Assembly: GCF_001620365.2 (NCBI RefSeq)
Contig: NZ_LQMT02000013.1
Coordinates: 99,917 to 163,916 of the forward strand
DNA from: Amycolatopsis keratiniphila subsp. keratiniphila
GTDB taxonomy: Bacteria; Actinomycetota; Actinomycetes; Mycobacteriales; Pseudonocardiaceae
DNA length: 64,000 nt
Direction: 5' to 3'
Shown one piece after another: positions 24,966 through 34,085 of this stretch. Position 1 is the stretch's first letter. Each line of letters begins with the position of its first letter. A program made the position numbers and the translations under genes. The notes under the pieces were generated by a model, which worked only from the letters and a program-made list of their open reading frames with translations, was not told the DNA's origin and made no database searches.

Positions 24966-26786
24966 ATGTGCGGAATCGTCGGCTACATCGGCGGCCAGAA
25001 CGCCGCTCCGATCCTGATCGAGGGGCTGACGCGGCTGGAGTACCGCGGCTACGACTCGGCCGGGATCTCGGTCCTCGGCGGTAAGGGCGCCCAGGTGCAC
25101 CGGATCGTGGGGCGGGTGCGGAACCTGACGGCCGCGCTGCCCAAGCGGCTCGCGGGCAAGGTCGGCATCGGGCACACGAGGTGGGCGACGCACGGTCCGG
25201 CGACCGAGGCGAACGCCCATCCGCACGTCTCCGAAGACGGCCGGATCTCCGTGGTGCACAACGGGATCATCGACAACGCCGACGCGCTGCGGGAGCAGCT
25301 CACCCAGGCGGGGGTGACGCTGTCGTCGGAGACCGACACCGAGGTGCTCGCCCACCTGATCGCGCGCTCGGGTGCGAAGACGCTGGAAGACGCGGTCGTC
25401 GAGGCCGTCTCCCGCGTCACCGGCACCTACGCGATCGCCGTGACCGACACCGAGCACCCCGACCGCGTCGTGGTCGCGCGGAACGGGTCGCCGCTGATCA
25501 TCGGCGTCGGCGACCGGGAGATGTTCGTCGCCAGCGACCTGTCCGCGCTGGTCCGGCACACCTCGCAGGTGGTGCACCTCGACGACGGCGAGTTCGCCAG
25601 CGTCTCGGCCACCGGCTACCGCACCTTCACCGTCGACGAGAGCGACACCGGCAAGGCCGCGACCGCGATCGACATCCAGGCCGACGACCTCGACCTCGGC
25701 GGGCATCAGCACTACATGTACAAGGAGATCCAGGAGCAGCCGGAATGCCTGGAGCGCATGATCCGGGGCCGTCTCGACGACCGGTTCGGAGTGTCCCGTT
25801 TGGACGGTCTGAACCTGACTCCCCGTGATCTGCGCGGCTTCGCGCGGGTGAAGATCCTCGGCTGCGGCTCGGCGTACTACGCGGGCCAGATCGGCGCCAC
25901 CATGATCGAGGACCTGGCGCGGGTCCCGGCCGACGCGGAGGCTGCGTCCGAATTCCGCTACCGCAACCCCATCATCGAGGCGGACACCCTCTACATCGCG
26001 GTCAGCCAGTCCGGCGAGACCGCGGACACCGCGTTCGCCGTCGAAGAGGTCAAGCGCAAGGGCGGCCGGGTGGTCGGCCTGGTGAACGTCGTCGGTTCGA
26101 CGATCGCGCGGGCCTGCGACGGTGGCCTGTACCTGCACGCCGGCCCGGAGATCGCGGTCGCTTCGACCAAGGCGCTCACCAACATGGCCGTCGGCTTCGC
26201 GATGATCGCGCTGGCCCTCGGCCGCGTCCGCGACCTGTCCAACGCGGACGGGCAGCGCATCGTCGCGGCGTTGCGGGCGCTGCCGAAGCAGGTCGCGGCC
26301 ATCGTCGAGAACGAAGCGCAGATCGCCGAACAGGCCAAGATCTGCGCGGACGCGCGCAGCCTGTTCTTCATCGGCCGGGTCCGGGGCTTCCCGGTGGCGC
26401 GGGAGGGCGCGCAGAAGTTCAAGGAGATCTCGTACCGGCACGCGGAGGCCTACCAGACCTCGGAACTCAAGCACGGCCCGCTCGCGCTGATCGACGAGGA
26501 GCTGCCGACGGTCGCGATCGTGCCGTCCGACGACCTCGCCGACCGCAACCTGGCCGCGATGCAGCAGATCAAGGCGCGCAAGGGGCAGGTCTTGGCGATC
26601 ACGCACGACGACGTGGACTTCGGCGACCTCGACGTGCCGAAGTTCGTGGTGCCGCGTTCGGAGCCGGAGCTCGACCCGATCCTGCTCACGATCCCGCTGC
26701 AGCTGCTGGCCTACCACGCCGCGCTGCTCCTCGGCCACGACATCGACAAGCCCCGGAACCTGGCGAAGTCCGTCACCGTGGAATGA
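24966..26786 (+). CDS. glmS: Glutamine-fructose-6-phosphate aminotransferase (isomerising)
   Basis: A 606-residue enzyme that makes glucosamine-6-phosphate from fructose-6-phosphate and glutamine, the first step of UDP-GlcNAc synthesis for the cell wall. It begins MCGIVGYIG, so Cys2 is the glutaminase nucleophile after Met removal. The GATase shows GHTRWATHG and NGIIDN. Two SIS domains follow (CGSAYYAG, SQSGETADT, STKALTNM). The C-terminus DKPRNLAKSVTVE is the conserved tail of the family. GTGAGGTTGACTCGTC lies just upstream. Confidence 0.97.
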   Translation: MCGIVGYIGGQNAAPILIEGLTRLEYRGYDSAGISVLGGKGAQVHRIVGRVRNLTAALPKRLAGKVGIGHTRWATHGPATEANAHPHVSEDGRISVVHNGIIDNADALREQLTQAGVTLSSETDTEVLAHLIARSGAKTLEDAVVEAVSRVTGTYAIAVTDTEHPDRVVVARNGSPLIIGVGDREMFVASDLSALVRHTSQVVHLDDGEFASVSATGYRTFTVDESDTGKAATAIDIQADDLDLGGHQHYMYKEIQEQPECLERMIRGRLDDRFGVSRLDGLNLTPRDLRGFARVKILGCGSAYYAGQIGATMIEDLARVPADAEAASEFRYRNPIIEADTLYIAVSQSGETADTAFAVEEVKRKGGRVVGLVNVVGSTIARACDGGLYLHAGPEIAVASTKALTNMAVGFAMIALALGRVRDLSNADGQRIVAALRALPKQVAAIVENEAQIAEQAKICADARSLFFIGRVRGFPVAREGAQKFKEISYRHAEAYQTSELKHGPLALIDEELPTVAIVPSDDLADRNLAAMQQIKARKGQVLAITHDDVDFGDLDVPKFVVPRSEPELDPILLTIPLQLLAYHAALLLGHDIDKPRNLAKSVTVE

Positions 26787-26817
26787 TTTCCGGCCTCAGC
26801 GATCGAGGGAGTCCGCG

Positions 26818-27177
26818 ATGGGGCAGTACCTGCTCGCCGTCCAGCTCGACGAAAGCGAGCGGGACGCGCCCGAGGACGAGGTCCGGGCCATGCTCGCCAG
26901 GACGGGCAAGGTCACCGACGAGATGAAGGCCGCCGGGTCGTGGGTCTTCGTCGGCGGGCTCGAGCATTCGGACGTCTCCACGGTCGTCCGGCCCGGCGGC
27001 GGCACGACCACGATCACCGACGGCCCGTTCGCCGAGACGAAGGAACAGCTCGGCGGATTCTGGGTGATCGAGGTCGAGGACCTCGACCAGGCGCTCGCGT
27101 GGGCGCGGAAGTGCGCGCTGGCCTGCGGGCAGCCGATCGAGGTGCGGCCGTTCGGCGACCCGTCGCTCCGGCAGTGA
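26818..27177 (+). CDS. YCII/DGPF-domain protein (ECF42 partner)
   Basis: A 119-residue protein with the YCII-related fold and the family motif TDGPFAETKEQLGGFWVIEV. The DGPF residues name the group that accompanies ECF42 sigma factors. Its GTGA junction with the sigma gene means tight coupling. In characterised ECF42 systems the sigma factor's long C-terminus provides regulation and the DGPF genes are targets; the biochemical role of the DGPF protein is not known. Confidence 0.9.
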   Translation: MGQYLLAVQLDESERDAPEDEVRAMLARTGKVTDEMKAAGSWVFVGGLEHSDVSTVVRPGGGTTTITDGPFAETKEQLGGFWVIEVEDLDQALAWARKCALACGQPIEVRPFGDPSLRQ

Positions 27178-28358
27178 CGGATTTCGACGGGATCTACCGG
27201 GCGGAGTACGGCCGGTGCGTGGCCACCCTGACGCGCCTCCTCGGCGACATCACGCTCGCCGAGGAGGCGGTTCAGGACGCGTTCGCGACCGCGGTGGAAA
27301 AGTGGGACAAGACGCCGCCCAATCCGGGCGGGTGGATCGTGACCACCGCCCGCAACCGCGCGATCGACCGCCTGCGCCGGGAATCCACTCGCGAGGCACG
27401 GCACGCCCAGGCGTTGCTCCTGCAGACGCCGGACGAGCCGCGGGACGTGGGGCCGGTCCGCGACGACCAGCTCCGCATGATCTTCACCTGCTGCCATCCG
27501 GCGCTTTCCCCGCCCGCGCGGGCGGCGCTCACCCTGCGCCTGCTCGGCGGGCTGGAGGTGGGGGAGATCGCGCGGGCGTACCTCGTCCCGGAAACGACCG
27601 TCTCCCAGCGGATCGTCCGCGCGAAGAAGAAGATCCGCGACGCGGGCATCCCGTACCGGGTGCCGGGTGACGGCGAACTTCCCGAGCGGCTGGACTCCGT
27701 CCTCACCGTGCTCTATCTCGTGTTCAACGAGGGGTACACGTCCACCTCGGGTGAGCTGCTGCGGACGGACCTCTGCCTGGAGGCGATCCGGCTCGCGAGG
27801 GCGCTCCACGAGCTGATGCCCGGCGAGCCGGAGGTGACCGGGCTGCTGGCGCTGCTCCTGCTCACCGAAGCGCGGCGGCCGGCGCGCGTGGGGCCTTCCG
27901 GTGAGCTGGTGGTGCTGGCGGAGCAGGACCGGTCGTTGTGGAACCGGGAACTGATCGCCGAAGGCCACGAACTGGTGCGGCGATGCCTGCGTCTCGACCG
28001 GCCCGGTCCGTATCAGGTGCAGGCCGCGATCAACGCCGTGCACACGGACGGCGAAGCGACCGACTGGGCGCAGGTGCTGGCGCTCTACGACCAGCTGTGG
28101 CGGCTCGCCCCGTCGCCGGTCGTGGCGCTCAACCGCGCGGTCGCCGTCGCCGAGGTGCACGGCCCGGCCGCCGCGCTGGCCGGTATCGAGGAACTGGACC
28201 TGCCGGGGTATCACCATCTGCCCGCCACACGGGCGAATCTGCTGTCCCGTCTGGGCCGGACCGCGGAAGCCGTCGCCGCCTACGACGAGGCGATCGCCTT
28301 GGCCGCCAACGACACCGAACGGGCATTCCTGCGGGCCAAGCGGGCAGTCCTGTCGTAG
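27174..28358 (+). CDS. ECF42-type RNA polymerase sigma factor
   Basis: A 394-residue sigma factor. Sigma2 covers the first 90 residues (TLAEEAVQDAFATAVEKW, NPGGWIVTTARNRAIDRLRRE). Sigma4 follows (LTLRLLGGLEVGEIARAYLV, TTVSQRIVRAKKKIRDAGI). The remaining 200 or so residues form the helical, TPR-like extension typical of ECF42 (FNEGYTSTSG, PSPVVALNRAVAVAEVHG, YHHLPATRANLLSRLGR). The GTG start at 27174 overlaps the stop of the DGPF gene. No anti-sigma gene is nearby, as expected for this group. Confidence 0.92.
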   Translation: MTDFDGIYRAEYGRCVATLTRLLGDITLAEEAVQDAFATAVEKWDKTPPNPGGWIVTTARNRAIDRLRRESTREARHAQALLLQTPDEPRDVGPVRDDQLRMIFTCCHPALSPPARAALTLRLLGGLEVGEIARAYLVPETTVSQRIVRAKKKIRDAGIPYRVPGDGELPERLDSVLTVLYLVFNEGYTSTSGELLRTDLCLEAIRLARALHELMPGEPEVTGLLALLLLTEARRPARVGPSGELVVLAEQDRSLWNRELIAEGHELVRRCLRLDRPGPYQVQAAINAVHTDGEATDWAQVLALYDQLWRLAPSPVVALNRAVAVAEVHGPAAALAGIEELDLPGYHHLPATRANLLSRLGRTAEAVAAYDEAIALAANDTERAFLRAKRAVLS

Positions 28359-28468
28359 TTTCGGGCAACACTCTGTCCTCAATGGACGGAGGGGGTTCCG
28401 TTGTCGGACCGGTGGGAAAGCAACTATTGTCGCCATGACCGCTCGTCCGCCACGGCAGGAGGTGACCG

Positions 28469-29230
28469 TTGTACGCCGAAGAGCGGCAGCGCGCCATCCT
28501 CAAGCAGGCCAGGCGGAACGGCCGTGTCGACGTGGCGACGCTCGCGGCGGCCTTCGAGATCACCAGCGAGACCGTCCGCCGTGATCTGACGGCGCTGGAA
28601 CGCAGCGGAGTGGTGCGACGGGTGCACGGCGGCGCGATCCCCGTCGAACGGCAGGGTATCGAGCCGGGGCTCGACGCCCGCGACGCGGTGATGTCCGCGG
28701 AGAAGGACCGTATCGCCGCCGCGGCGCTGGAGCAGATCCCCGACGGGGGCGCGATCCTGTTGGACGCGGGCACCACGGTGGGCAGGCTGGCGAACCTCGT
28801 CCCCTCGGATCGCGAACTGACCGTGGTCACCCCTTCGCTGCCGAACGCGTGCGCGCTCGCGAACCGGCCCGGCGTCACGCTGATGGTGGTCGGCGGAAGG
28901 CTGCGCGGCCACACCATGGCGTCGGTCGACGGCTGGGCGCTCGACGCGCTCAAGGACACCTACGTCGAGGTCGCTTTCCTCAGTACCAGCGGTCTTTCCG
29001 TCGAGCGGGGGCTCACCACCCCGGACACCGCCGAGGCGATGGTGAAGCGCGCGGCCATCGCGTCCGCGCGGCGGACGGTGCTGCTGGCCGATCACACCAA
29101 GATCGGCGACGACCACTTCGCCCGGTTCGGGGACCTCTGCGATGTCGACACCCTGATCACCGACCGCGGCGCCGAACCGCGGGAACTCGACGAGATCGGC
29201 CGGGCGGGCGTCAAGGTGATCATCGTTTGA
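28469..29230 (+). CDS. DeoR-family transcriptional regulator of sugar uptake
   Basis: A 253-residue repressor-type protein. The N-terminal winged HTH shows VDVATLAAAFEITSETVRRDL and GVVRRVHGGAI. The C-terminal DeoR sensor domain has LDAGTTVGRLA and DHTKIG, and would bind a sugar phosphate. The TTG at 28469 follows GGAGGTGACC. Its stop overlaps the TTG of the next gene (TTGA), so it is transcribed with two sugar permeases, which it probably controls. Confidence 0.9.
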   Translation: MYAEERQRAILKQARRNGRVDVATLAAAFEITSETVRRDLTALERSGVVRRVHGGAIPVERQGIEPGLDARDAVMSAEKDRIAAAALEQIPDGGAILLDAGTTVGRLANLVPSDRELTVVTPSLPNACALANRPGVTLMVVGGRLRGHTMASVDGWALDALKDTYVEVAFLSTSGLSVERGLTTPDTAEAMVKRAAIASARRTVLLADHTKIGDDHFARFGDLCDVDTLITDRGAEPRELDEIGRAGVKVIIV

Positions 29231-30120
29231 AGCGTACGGGCGAGCGGCTCGCCGGATACCTGATGACAGCGCCGTTCTACGTCCTCTTCGGCGTGTTCGG
29301 TCTTTTCCCGCTGCTCTACACCGCGTGGGTGGCGCTGCACCACTGGCATCTGGTCAACGGTGACACCGGGTTCGCCGGGCTCGGCAACTTCGGTGTCCTG
29401 CTCCAGGATCCGCATTTCTACAACGCGCTCTTCAACACGGTCAGCATCTTCGTCCTTTCGACCGTCCCGCAACTGTTCGCCGCGCTCGGGCTCGCCGCGC
29501 TGCTCGACCGTCCCTTGCGGGCGCGGACGCTGTGGCGGGCCAGTGTGCTGTTGCCCAACGTCGTCTCGGTGGTCGCGGTGGCGCTGGTGTTCAGCCAGCT
29601 GTTCGCCGAGGACTACGGCGTCGTGAACTGGGTGCTGGGCCTGGTGGGGATCGATCCGGTGGACTGGCGGTCGGACCGGTTCGCGTCGCACGTCGCGGTG
29701 AGCGCGATGGTGATGTGGCGCTGGACCGGTTACAACGCGCTGCTCTACCTCGCGGCCATGCAGTCCGTTCCGCAGGAGCGTTACGACGCCGCGATGCTCG
29801 ACGGTGCCTCGCGCTGGCGGAGCTTCTGGTCGATCACGGTGCCCGCGATCCGCCCGACCATCGCCTTCACCGTCGTCGTCTCGACCATCGGCGGGTTGCA
29901 GCTGTTCGCCGAGCCGCAGCTGCTCGACGAAACCGGCGTCAACGGCACCGGCGGCGCCGACCGCCAGTTCCAGACGCTGGCCATGTACTTGTACGAGAAG
30001 GGGTTCGGCGAGTTCGACGCCGGATACGCGGCGGCCATCGCGTGGTTGCTGTTCCTGCTCTCGGCCGTGTTCGCGCTGGTCAACTTCTCGCTCGTGCGCC
30101 GGATGCGGGGCGGTGAGTGA
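29227..30120 (+). CDS. Sugar ABC transporter permease, MalF/UgpA type
   Basis: A 297-residue membrane protein with about six helices. The first is near residues 10-35, and the EAA loop that contacts the ATPase is YDAAMLDGASRWRSFWSITVPAIRP. It starts at a TTG overlapping the DeoR stop and overlaps the next permease (GTGA). No ATPase gene is in the locus; a shared MsiK-type ATPase elsewhere is usual in actinobacteria. The substrate is likely a beta-glucoside or oligosaccharide, judging by the glucosidase nearby. Confidence 0.9.
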   Translation: MKRTGERLAGYLMTAPFYVLFGVFGLFPLLYTAWVALHHWHLVNGDTGFAGLGNFGVLLQDPHFYNALFNTVSIFVLSTVPQLFAALGLAALLDRPLRARTLWRASVLLPNVVSVVAVALVFSQLFAEDYGVVNWVLGLVGIDPVDWRSDRFASHVAVSAMVMWRWTGYNALLYLAAMQSVPQERYDAAMLDGASRWRSFWSITVPAIRPTIAFTVVVSTIGGLQLFAEPQLLDETGVNGTGGADRQFQTLAMYLYEKGFGEFDAGYAAAIAWLLFLLSAVFALVNFSLVRRMRGGE

Positions 30121-30950
30121 CCGTGGCGGCGAGAGAACGGACCGGTTTCGTCGTCTACGGCCTGCTGCTGGCCGTCGTCGTCGCGTCGATCTTCCCGCTG
30201 TACTGGTCGTTCGTGGTGTCCTCGAAGGACAATTCGGCCCTCGGGGAGACGACTCCGCCGCTGGTGCCCGGCGGCAACCTGTTCGAGAACGTCGAGCGGG
30301 TGTTCGGAACCGTCGACTTCTGGCTGGCGATGCAGAACTCGCTGATCGTCGCCGGCACGGTGACCGTCTCGAACGTGCTGCTCTCCAGCATGGCCGGATT
30401 CGCCTTCGCGCGGCTGCGTTTCCCCGGCCGCGACTCGCTGTTCCTGGTCGTCATCGGCACCGCCATGGTGCCCGCGCAGCTCGGTGTCATCCCGCTGTAC
30501 CTGGTGGTCGGCGAACTCGGCTGGTACGGACGGCTGGAGGCGGTGATCGTGCCGGGACTGGTCGGCGCGTTCAGCGTGTTCTGGATGCGGCAGGCGTGCG
30601 AAGAGGCGATCCCGGGCGAACTGCTGGACGCCGGACGCGTCGACGGCTGCTCGACGGCGCGGTTGTTCTGGAACGTCGCGATGCCCGCCATCCGCCCGCA
30701 GGCCGCGGTGCTCGGGATGCTGACGTTCATGACCGCGTGGAACGACTTCTTCTGGCCCCTGATCGTGCTCGACCCGAACGCGCACCCGACCGTCCAGGTG
30801 GCGTTGTCGCGGCTGGCCAGTGGGTACTTCACGGATTACTCGCTGATGCTGACCGCGGCGACCATCGGGGTGCTGCCGGTGATCGTGCTGTTCATCGTGC
30901 TGGCGCGGAAGGTGGTCGACGGGGTTATGCGGGGTGCTCCGCGGGCTTGA
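30117..30950 (+). CDS. Sugar ABC transporter permease, MalG type
   Basis: A 277-residue inner-membrane permease, the partner of the gene before it, with about six helices and the EAA loop EAIPGELLDAGRVDGCSTARLFWNVAMPAIRP near residues 160-190. It is translationally coupled by a 4-bp overlap. It is the last gene of the rightward half of the sugar locus; the binding protein and glucosidase are 3-4 kb further on, on the other strand. A repeat array begins 15 bp after its stop. Confidence 0.9.
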   Translation: MTVAARERTGFVVYGLLLAVVVASIFPLYWSFVVSSKDNSALGETTPPLVPGGNLFENVERVFGTVDFWLAMQNSLIVAGTVTVSNVLLSSMAGFAFARLRFPGRDSLFLVVIGTAMVPAQLGVIPLYLVVGELGWYGRLEAVIVPGLVGAFSVFWMRQACEEAIPGELLDAGRVDGCSTARLFWNVAMPAIRPQAAVLGMLTFMTAWNDFFWPLIVLDPNAHPTVQVALSRLASGYFTDYSLMLTAATIGVLPVIVLFIVLARKVVDGVMRGAPRA

Positions 30951-30964
30951 GGCTTGGTTTCTTG

Positions 30965-31439
30965 GTTGCCGGGTTTCGGCAACGGAGACCGACGGGGGCT
31001 TGGCAGCGGCGTCTGGGGTCGCAGGGTGGTGGTGTACGGCATTGTGGTCGTTTTTCGGCGACGGCTGGGGGCTCGCTCGTCTTGGGCGGCGGGCCATGCC
31101 GTATTTCGGCGACGTTGAGGAAGTCGGGGCGTTGACGTGCGGTCTGGTGCCGTGGTCATTTTTCGGCAACCGGGAGAGTGTCGATCGTGGTTGCCGGGAG
31201 GCGTCGTTCCGCCGCGCGGGGGAGCTTCTGGTGTGAGCTCGTGTGGATGTAGTCGCTTTTCGGCGATGGCTCAGGAAGAGAACGCGTCGGGGATCGCGGC
31301 GCCGTGGTCGTTTTTCGGCGACGTGGCCAATCTCGGTCGCGTACTCGGTGCTGTCGGCAGTTTTCAGCGATGTTGAGAACAGAGGGAGCCAGTCGGTGCG
31401 TGGAGGTGCCGTCCCGTGCTGTCGCCGTTTTCCGGCGAC
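30965..31439. repeat. Array of eight degenerate hairpin repeats, about 51-bp period
   Basis: Eight related units built around GTCG-TTTTTCG-GCGAC begin near 30965, 31044, 31098, 31150, 31250, 31301, 31352 and 31420. The best copies (31044, 31150, 31301) share GTGGTCRTTTTTCGGCRAC. Outer copies form stronger hairpins, for example GTTGCC-N7-GGCAAC and GTCGCC-N7-GGCGAC. Steps are mostly 51-54 bp, and one is about 100, as if a copy were lost. The array fills the space between a permease gene and the broken HNH gene. No gene is seen inside it. Its function is unknown. Confidence 0.78.
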
Positions 31440-31442
31440 GGG

Positions 31443-32680
31443 TCAGAACGGTGGTGGTTCTTCGGCGCGGGGTTCGTGCAGCGGTGGTGGCGGACTGTCG
31501 TAGCTCTGTCCCGTGGGCGTGGTGATGGTGAGAGTTCCATCGGAATCCAGCCGGTAGTTCCAGCCGGGTTCGTCCTTCAAACGATGGTCACGGCGACACA
31601 GATCGATGAGCTCGGTATCGGCGGTGTGGCCGCCGATTGCCAGGGCAGTGAATGGTCGAGGTCGCAGGCCTGGGCGACGCGGTGGCAGCCGGGTCTTCGG
31701 CACTCACGATCCCGCACCCGAACGAACTCGCCCAGACCGGCGGTGGGCCGGTAGCGGTCCCGGCCGAGGTCGAGGACCTGTCCCGACAACGGATCCGTGA
31801 TGATCCGTCGCAGCACCGTGTTCGGTCCGCCGGCGATCTCCCGGGCCAGTGACGCCGGGATGTGGCCATGCCCCGCCATCTCGGCGGGATCGTCATTCAG
31901 CCCGAGGTAAGTATTCAGGTCCATGTAGAGGAACACCTCGGATCGTTCGGTCTTTCCGCCCTGCCCGCCCAGCAGGAGGTCGAGGGCGACGTCGGCACGA
32001 AGCTGATCCAGGGTGCGTGTCTCCCCGCTGGCCCGCAGGGCGCGGGCTTCGCGGTCGATGCGGGTGTAGGCGGCGGCGACCTTCTCCACGGGGCCGTCTT
32101 CGACTTCGATGGAGGCCACTCCGGTGTCGCCGTGGCGTACCGTCAAGCGACGTCCGCTTCGGTTCCGTTCGGTACGGCGGGAGGCGCCGTCGCGGTCGGC
32201 CATCATCGCCGCATGACTAGCCGCTTTCCGGATCTGGTCGGAGTTCCGGTCCGGCAGACGGCCCTCCAGAACCGCATCCACCGCGCGGGCGTCCTCGTCG
32301 GAGAGCCAGGCAGTGGCCGCAGCGACTTTCATCGCCCCGAAACCACCCACCTTCCCGGCATCCAGGAGACCCAGCGTGCGGGGCAGTCGGGTGGTCAACG
32401 CCTCGGCGGTGGAGACCAGCCCGGCAGCGTGTCCGTCCACAACGGACAAAGCCAACGCGACCTCCTGCGTCACACTGGAGGCGCCATCACGATGCCGGCT
32501 CAACCGGCCCAAGGCGCGGAACCGGACAGCCTCCAGGCGTGCGATGCCTTCCGTAGCTGCGACAGCGGCATCCACAGCATCGTTGTCCCCCAACGTATCC
32601 AGTGAAGCATTGACCTCCCGAAGAGCTTCCGACGAGGTGATTTCCTTGAGTAGCGCCACAGTGGCGTTGAGTGTGTCCAC
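31443..32680 (-). pseudogene. Frameshifted DUF222 / HNH endonuclease gene
   Basis: From a GTG at 32680 the frame encodes a DUF222 region and the start of the HNH module (CRRPGCHRVAQACDLDHSLPW). After the Trp codon at about 31640 the frame changes. The expected continuation GGHTADTELIDLCRRDHRLKD lies in another minus-strand frame and runs to a stop at 31443. So one base is missing, or two added, at about 31630-31642. The N-terminal product alone would lack half the nuclease site. A second, intact member of the family is at 2256-3632. A sequencing error is possible. Confidence 0.82.
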
Positions 32681-32724
32681 ACTCAGAACATACGACCGAC
32701 CACCGACAGTTTCGGCAACAGCTG

Positions 32725-34074
32725 CTAAAGACCGTTGCGCGCCACCACATCCGCATAGAACAGGGCACTGTCCTTGAGTACCCGCTCCTGGGTCTCGAAG
32801 TCGACGTGCACGAGCCCGAACCGTTGCGTGTACCCCATGGCCCACTCGAAGTTGTCGAGCAGCGACCAGGCCATGTAGCCGCGGACGTCGGCGCCGCGCT
32901 CGATAGCGGCGTGCACGGCGGCGAGGTGTTCGGCGAAGTACCGTACGCGCTTCTCGTCGTGTACGCGGCCTTCGACGACTTCGTCCTCGAAGGCCGCGCC
33001 GTTCTCGGCGATCACGAGCGGCAGTCCGCCACAATGTTCGTGCAGCCACAGCAAAAGTTCGGTGAAGCACTCCGGTCGCTGCTCCCAGCCGAGCGAGGTC
33101 AGCTCGCCGCGCGGCGGCTGGACGTCCATTCCGCGCAGGCCCGGTAGAGGGCAGTTGCTGTCGGTCTCGGGGTCGTCGAGTGGGACCGCGCGGGCGGGCG
33201 CGTAGTAGTTGACGCCCAGGACGTCCAGCGGCTGCGCGATGATCTCCAGATCACCGTCGGCGATCGCCGGTTCCAGTGTGCCGACATGGGCCAGGTCCGC
33301 AAGCAGCTCAGGCGGATAGCCGCGGCCCAGCAACGGATCGAGGAAGAACCTGTTGTGCAGGAAGTCGAATTTGCGTGCCGCCTCGTGGTGCGAGGCGTCG
33401 TCCACATCGGTCAGCACCGGGGCGAAGTTGAGTACGATGGACACCTCCTGGTCGCCGCCTTCGGACCGCAACGCCTGTGTCGCCTTGCCGTGCGCCAAGA
33501 GGAGGTTGTGTCCGGCGACCAGTGCAGCGCCTTCGTTTCGAATCCCTGGCGCGTGGTCGCCGTTGCCGTAGCCGATGAAGGCGGCGCAGAACGGCTCGTT
33601 GATCGTGGTCCATTGCCGCACCCGATCACCGAGTACTTTGTGGACGGTCAGCGCGTAGTCGGCGAAAAGGTCCGCGAGCGCGCGATTCGGCCAGCCGCCT
33701 TCCGCTTGCAGTGCCTCGGGTAGGTCCCAGTGGTAGAGCGTCACCATCGGGGTGATCCCGTGGTCCAGCAACGTGTCGACGAGACGATCGTAGAAGGCGA
33801 GCCCGCGTGGCTCGACCGTGCGGCCGTCCGGCATGACCCGCGACCACGCGACGGAGAACCGGTAATACGGCACGCCGAGTTCGCTCAGCAGGCGGACGTC
33901 CTCGCGGTAGCGCCGGTAGTGGTCGCAAGCCGGGTCGCCCGTGGCCAGACCGGATCTCGCGGTGAAAGTGTCCCAAATGGACGGTCCTCGGCCGTCCGCC
34001 GTCGTCGAGCCCTCGATCTGGTATGCCGCCGTGGCCGTGCCCCATCGGAACCCGGCCGGAAACCCCCGTGTCAC
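32725..34074 (-). CDS. GH1 beta-glucosidase
   Basis: A 449-residue family 1 glycoside hydrolase, cytoplasmic (no signal peptide). The acid/base Glu is in WTTINEPFC and the nucleophile Glu in LVIAENGAAF. Other conserved blocks are FRWGTATAAYQIEG, TLYHWDLPEAL and AWSLLDNFEWAMGY. It hydrolyses beta-glucosides and short cello- or similar oligosaccharides. The GTG start at 34074 lies 11 bp after the binding-protein gene, so imported sugar is probably cleaved by this enzyme. Confidence 0.95.
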   Translation of the reverse strand: MTRGFPAGFRWGTATAAYQIEGSTTADGRGPSIWDTFTARSGLATGDPACDHYRRYREDVRLLSELGVPYYRFSVAWSRVMPDGRTVEPRGLAFYDRLVDTLLDHGITPMVTLYHWDLPEALQAEGGWPNRALADLFADYALTVHKVLGDRVRQWTTINEPFCAAFIGYGNGDHAPGIRNEGAALVAGHNLLLAHGKATQALRSEGGDQEVSIVLNFAPVLTDVDDASHHEAARKFDFLHNRFFLDPLLGRGYPPELLADLAHVGTLEPAIADGDLEIIAQPLDVLGVNYYAPARAVPLDDPETDSNCPLPGLRGMDVQPPRGELTSLGWEQRPECFTELLLWLHEHCGGLPLVIAENGAAFEDEVVEGRVHDEKRVRYFAEHLAAVHAAIERGADVRGYMAWSLLDNFEWAMGYTQRFGLVHVDFETQERVLKDSALFYADVVARNGL

Positions 34075-34085
34075 GCCGTCCCCGC

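Noticed and set aside
24558-26738. Long minus-strand frame opposite glmS
   Set aside because: Antisense to glmS; composition is typical of a shadow frame.
30965-31439. CRISPR array
   Set aside because: The repeats are degenerate and hairpin-like with irregular spacers, and no cas gene is in the window.
31577-33070. HNH gene start within the glucosidase gene
   Set aside because: The extra N-terminal residues are a different frame of the glucosidase. DUF222 similarity begins near GTG 32680.
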